A stretch of DNA of 7,530 nt from Emcibacter sp. (GTDB taxonomy: Bacteria > Pseudomonadota > Alphaproteobacteria > Sphingomonadales > Emcibacteraceae): the NCBI GenBank assembly GCA_023142175.1, contig JAGLJX010000070.1:1-7530 (forward strand), in the 5' to 3' direction. Under the pieces are notes generated by a model. The model did not search any database and was not told the DNA's origin. It saw only the letters and a program-made list of their open reading frames with translations. Each line of letters starts with the position of its first letter. The first letter of the stretch is position 1. Below, in pieces: positions 6,474-7,530 of the stretch. The position numbers and the translations under genes were made by a program.

Positions 6474-7530
6474 ATAGATTCTGGAAAAAGTCGTTACCCT
6501 TGTCATCCATTACAATGAATGCCGGGAAATCTTTAACGTCTATCTTCCAGACGGCTTCCATGCCAAAATCCTCAAAATCAAGCACTTCAACCTTGGTGAT
6601 ATTATTCTGTGCCAATATTGCCGCAGGGCCACCGATAGACCCCAGATAAAAGCCACGGTGCTGATGACAGGAGCTGGAGACCTGTTTGCTGCGGTTGCCC
6701 TTAGCCAGCATGATCATGCTGCCGCCTTGGGCCTGAAAGGTCTCTACATAGCTGTCCATGCGCCCCGCTGTTGTGGGACCGAAAGAACCGGAGGCATAAC
6801 CATCAGGGGTTTTTGCCGGGCCGGCATAATAGACGATATGATCTTTCATATAGTCGGGCATGGGTTTGCCGTCTTCCAAATTTTTCAGGATGGCAGCATG
6901 GGCGAGATCGCGGGCAACGATAATGGTGCCGGTGAGCGACAGGCGGGTCTTGATGGGATATTGACTTAGCTCCGCCCGAACCTGATCCATAGGTCGGTCC
7001 AGGTCGATTTTGATAACCGTCTCACGGAGGTCTTCTTCTTTAATCTCTGGCAGATATTTAGCCGGATTGCTTTCCAGTTGTTCGATGAAAATTCCATCTG
7101 GGGTAATTTTGGCCTTGGCCTGACGGTCTGCGGAACAGGATACACCAAAGCCGATGGGTACAGAGGCGCCGTGACGGGGCAGGCGGACGACCCGCACATC
7201 ATGGCAGAAATATTTACCACCGAACTGGGCGCCAATGCCAAAATTCTGGGTCATTTTGTGGATTTTTTCTTCTAAGTCCGGTACGCGGATGGCATGACCA
7301 AAGTCATTGCCTTTGGTTGGCAGGCTATCCAGATAATGTGCACTGGCGAGCTTAACAGTTTTCAGATTCATTTCCGCACTTAAGCCCCCGATCACCACCG
7401 CAAGATGGTAAGGCGGGCAGGCTGAGGTACCTAAAGTTTTCAGGCTATCATCAAGAAAGGCTAGTAGCTTGTCTTCGCGCATTATTGCCGGGGTCTGCTG
7501 AAACAGGAAGGTCTTGTTGGCCGAGCCGCC
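6472..7530 (-). CDS. fumA: Fumarate hydratase class I, [4Fe-4S] type, N-terminus off window
   Basis: Iron-sulfur fumarase that interconverts fumarate and L-malate in the TCA cycle, in the cytoplasm. The visible 352 residues begin mid-protein: [14 protein letters not shown] lies upstream in frame, so the Met at 7482 is internal and the true start is beyond the right edge. Two expected cluster cysteines are present, in SACPPYH (Cys codon 7417-7419) and VSCSADRQ (7135-7137). They are 94 residues apart, the same spacing as Cys224 and Cys318 of E. coli FumA. The third ligand should lie off window. The C-terminal domain carries [31 protein letters not shown] and GMEAVWKI, typical of single-chain class I enzymes, so this is not a split alpha/beta form. 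By comparison with FumA about 185 N-terminal residues are missing, giving a usual full length near 540. The enzyme class is O2-sensitive. It precedes the RHH gene by 11 nt in one operon. Identification is very secure. Confidence 0.97.
   Translation of the reverse strand, partial: GGSANKTFLFQQTPAIMREDKLLAFLDDSLKTLGTSACPPYHLAVVIGGLSAEMNLKTVKLASAHYLDSLPTKGNDFGHAIRVPDLEEKIHKMTQNFGIGAQFGGKYFCHDVRVVRLPRHGASVPIGFGVSCSADRQAKAKITPDGIFIEQLESNPAKYLPEIKEEDLRETVIKIDLDRPMDQVRAELSQYPIKTRLSLTGTIIVARDLAHAAILKNLEDGKPMPDYMKDHIVYYAGPAKTPDGYASGSFGPTTAGRMDSYVETFQAQGGSMIMLAKGNRSKQVSSSCHQHRGFYLGSIGGPAAILAQNNITKVEVLDFEDFGMEAVWKIDVKDFPAFIVMDDKGNDFFQNL

Noticed and set aside
7482..7482. Met codon at 7482 as the fumarase start
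   Set aside because: Conserved fumarase sequence (KTFLFQQTP) continues in frame upstream to the window edge, so this Met is internal.

Overview
The window looks like an assembled metagenomic or draft contig. Most of it (about 1905-7530) fits an alphaproteobacterium of moderate G+C. The supports are a class I fumarase followed by a small RHH_4-type ribbon-helix-helix gene, a long AsmA-family envelope protein, and the N-terminus of an alphaproteobacterial-style UvrD/PcrA helicase. The left part (1 to about 1903) is homologous helicase sequence of a different character: the codon preference shifts to C/G endings and the motifs resemble long actinobacterial UvrD/AdnB-like helicases.

Layout. 1-2171 (minus strand) is one open helicase frame running off the left edge. 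Its first ~89 residues and the remainder appear to come from different lineages, joined inside helicase motif Ia (1904-1932). 2172-2664 is a divergent, largely A/T-rich intergenic region with a possible asmA promoter, a 12-bp hairpin, an 11-bp A/T-only inverted repeat and no gene I can defend. 2665-6249 (plus) is an AsmA-family protein of 1194 residues starting at TTG. 6239-6460 (minus) is the ribbon-helix-helix protein, whose 3' end overlaps the asmA 3' end by 11 bp. 6472-7530 (minus) is the C-terminal part of a class I [4Fe-4S] fumarate hydratase, open at the right edge.

How the genes relate. fumA and the ribbon-helix-helix gene are 11 nt apart and the fumA stop codon lies inside the second gene's Shine-Dalgarno, so they are almost certainly co-transcribed. 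The AsmA protein is divergent from the helicase and convergent with the fumarase pair, with no obvious functional link to either. I found no CRISPR array, RNA gene, insertion sequence, or new defence or metabolic system. The one striking anomaly is the in-frame hybrid helicase. An assembly chimera across a conserved motif is the simplest explanation and should be tested before any biological reading.
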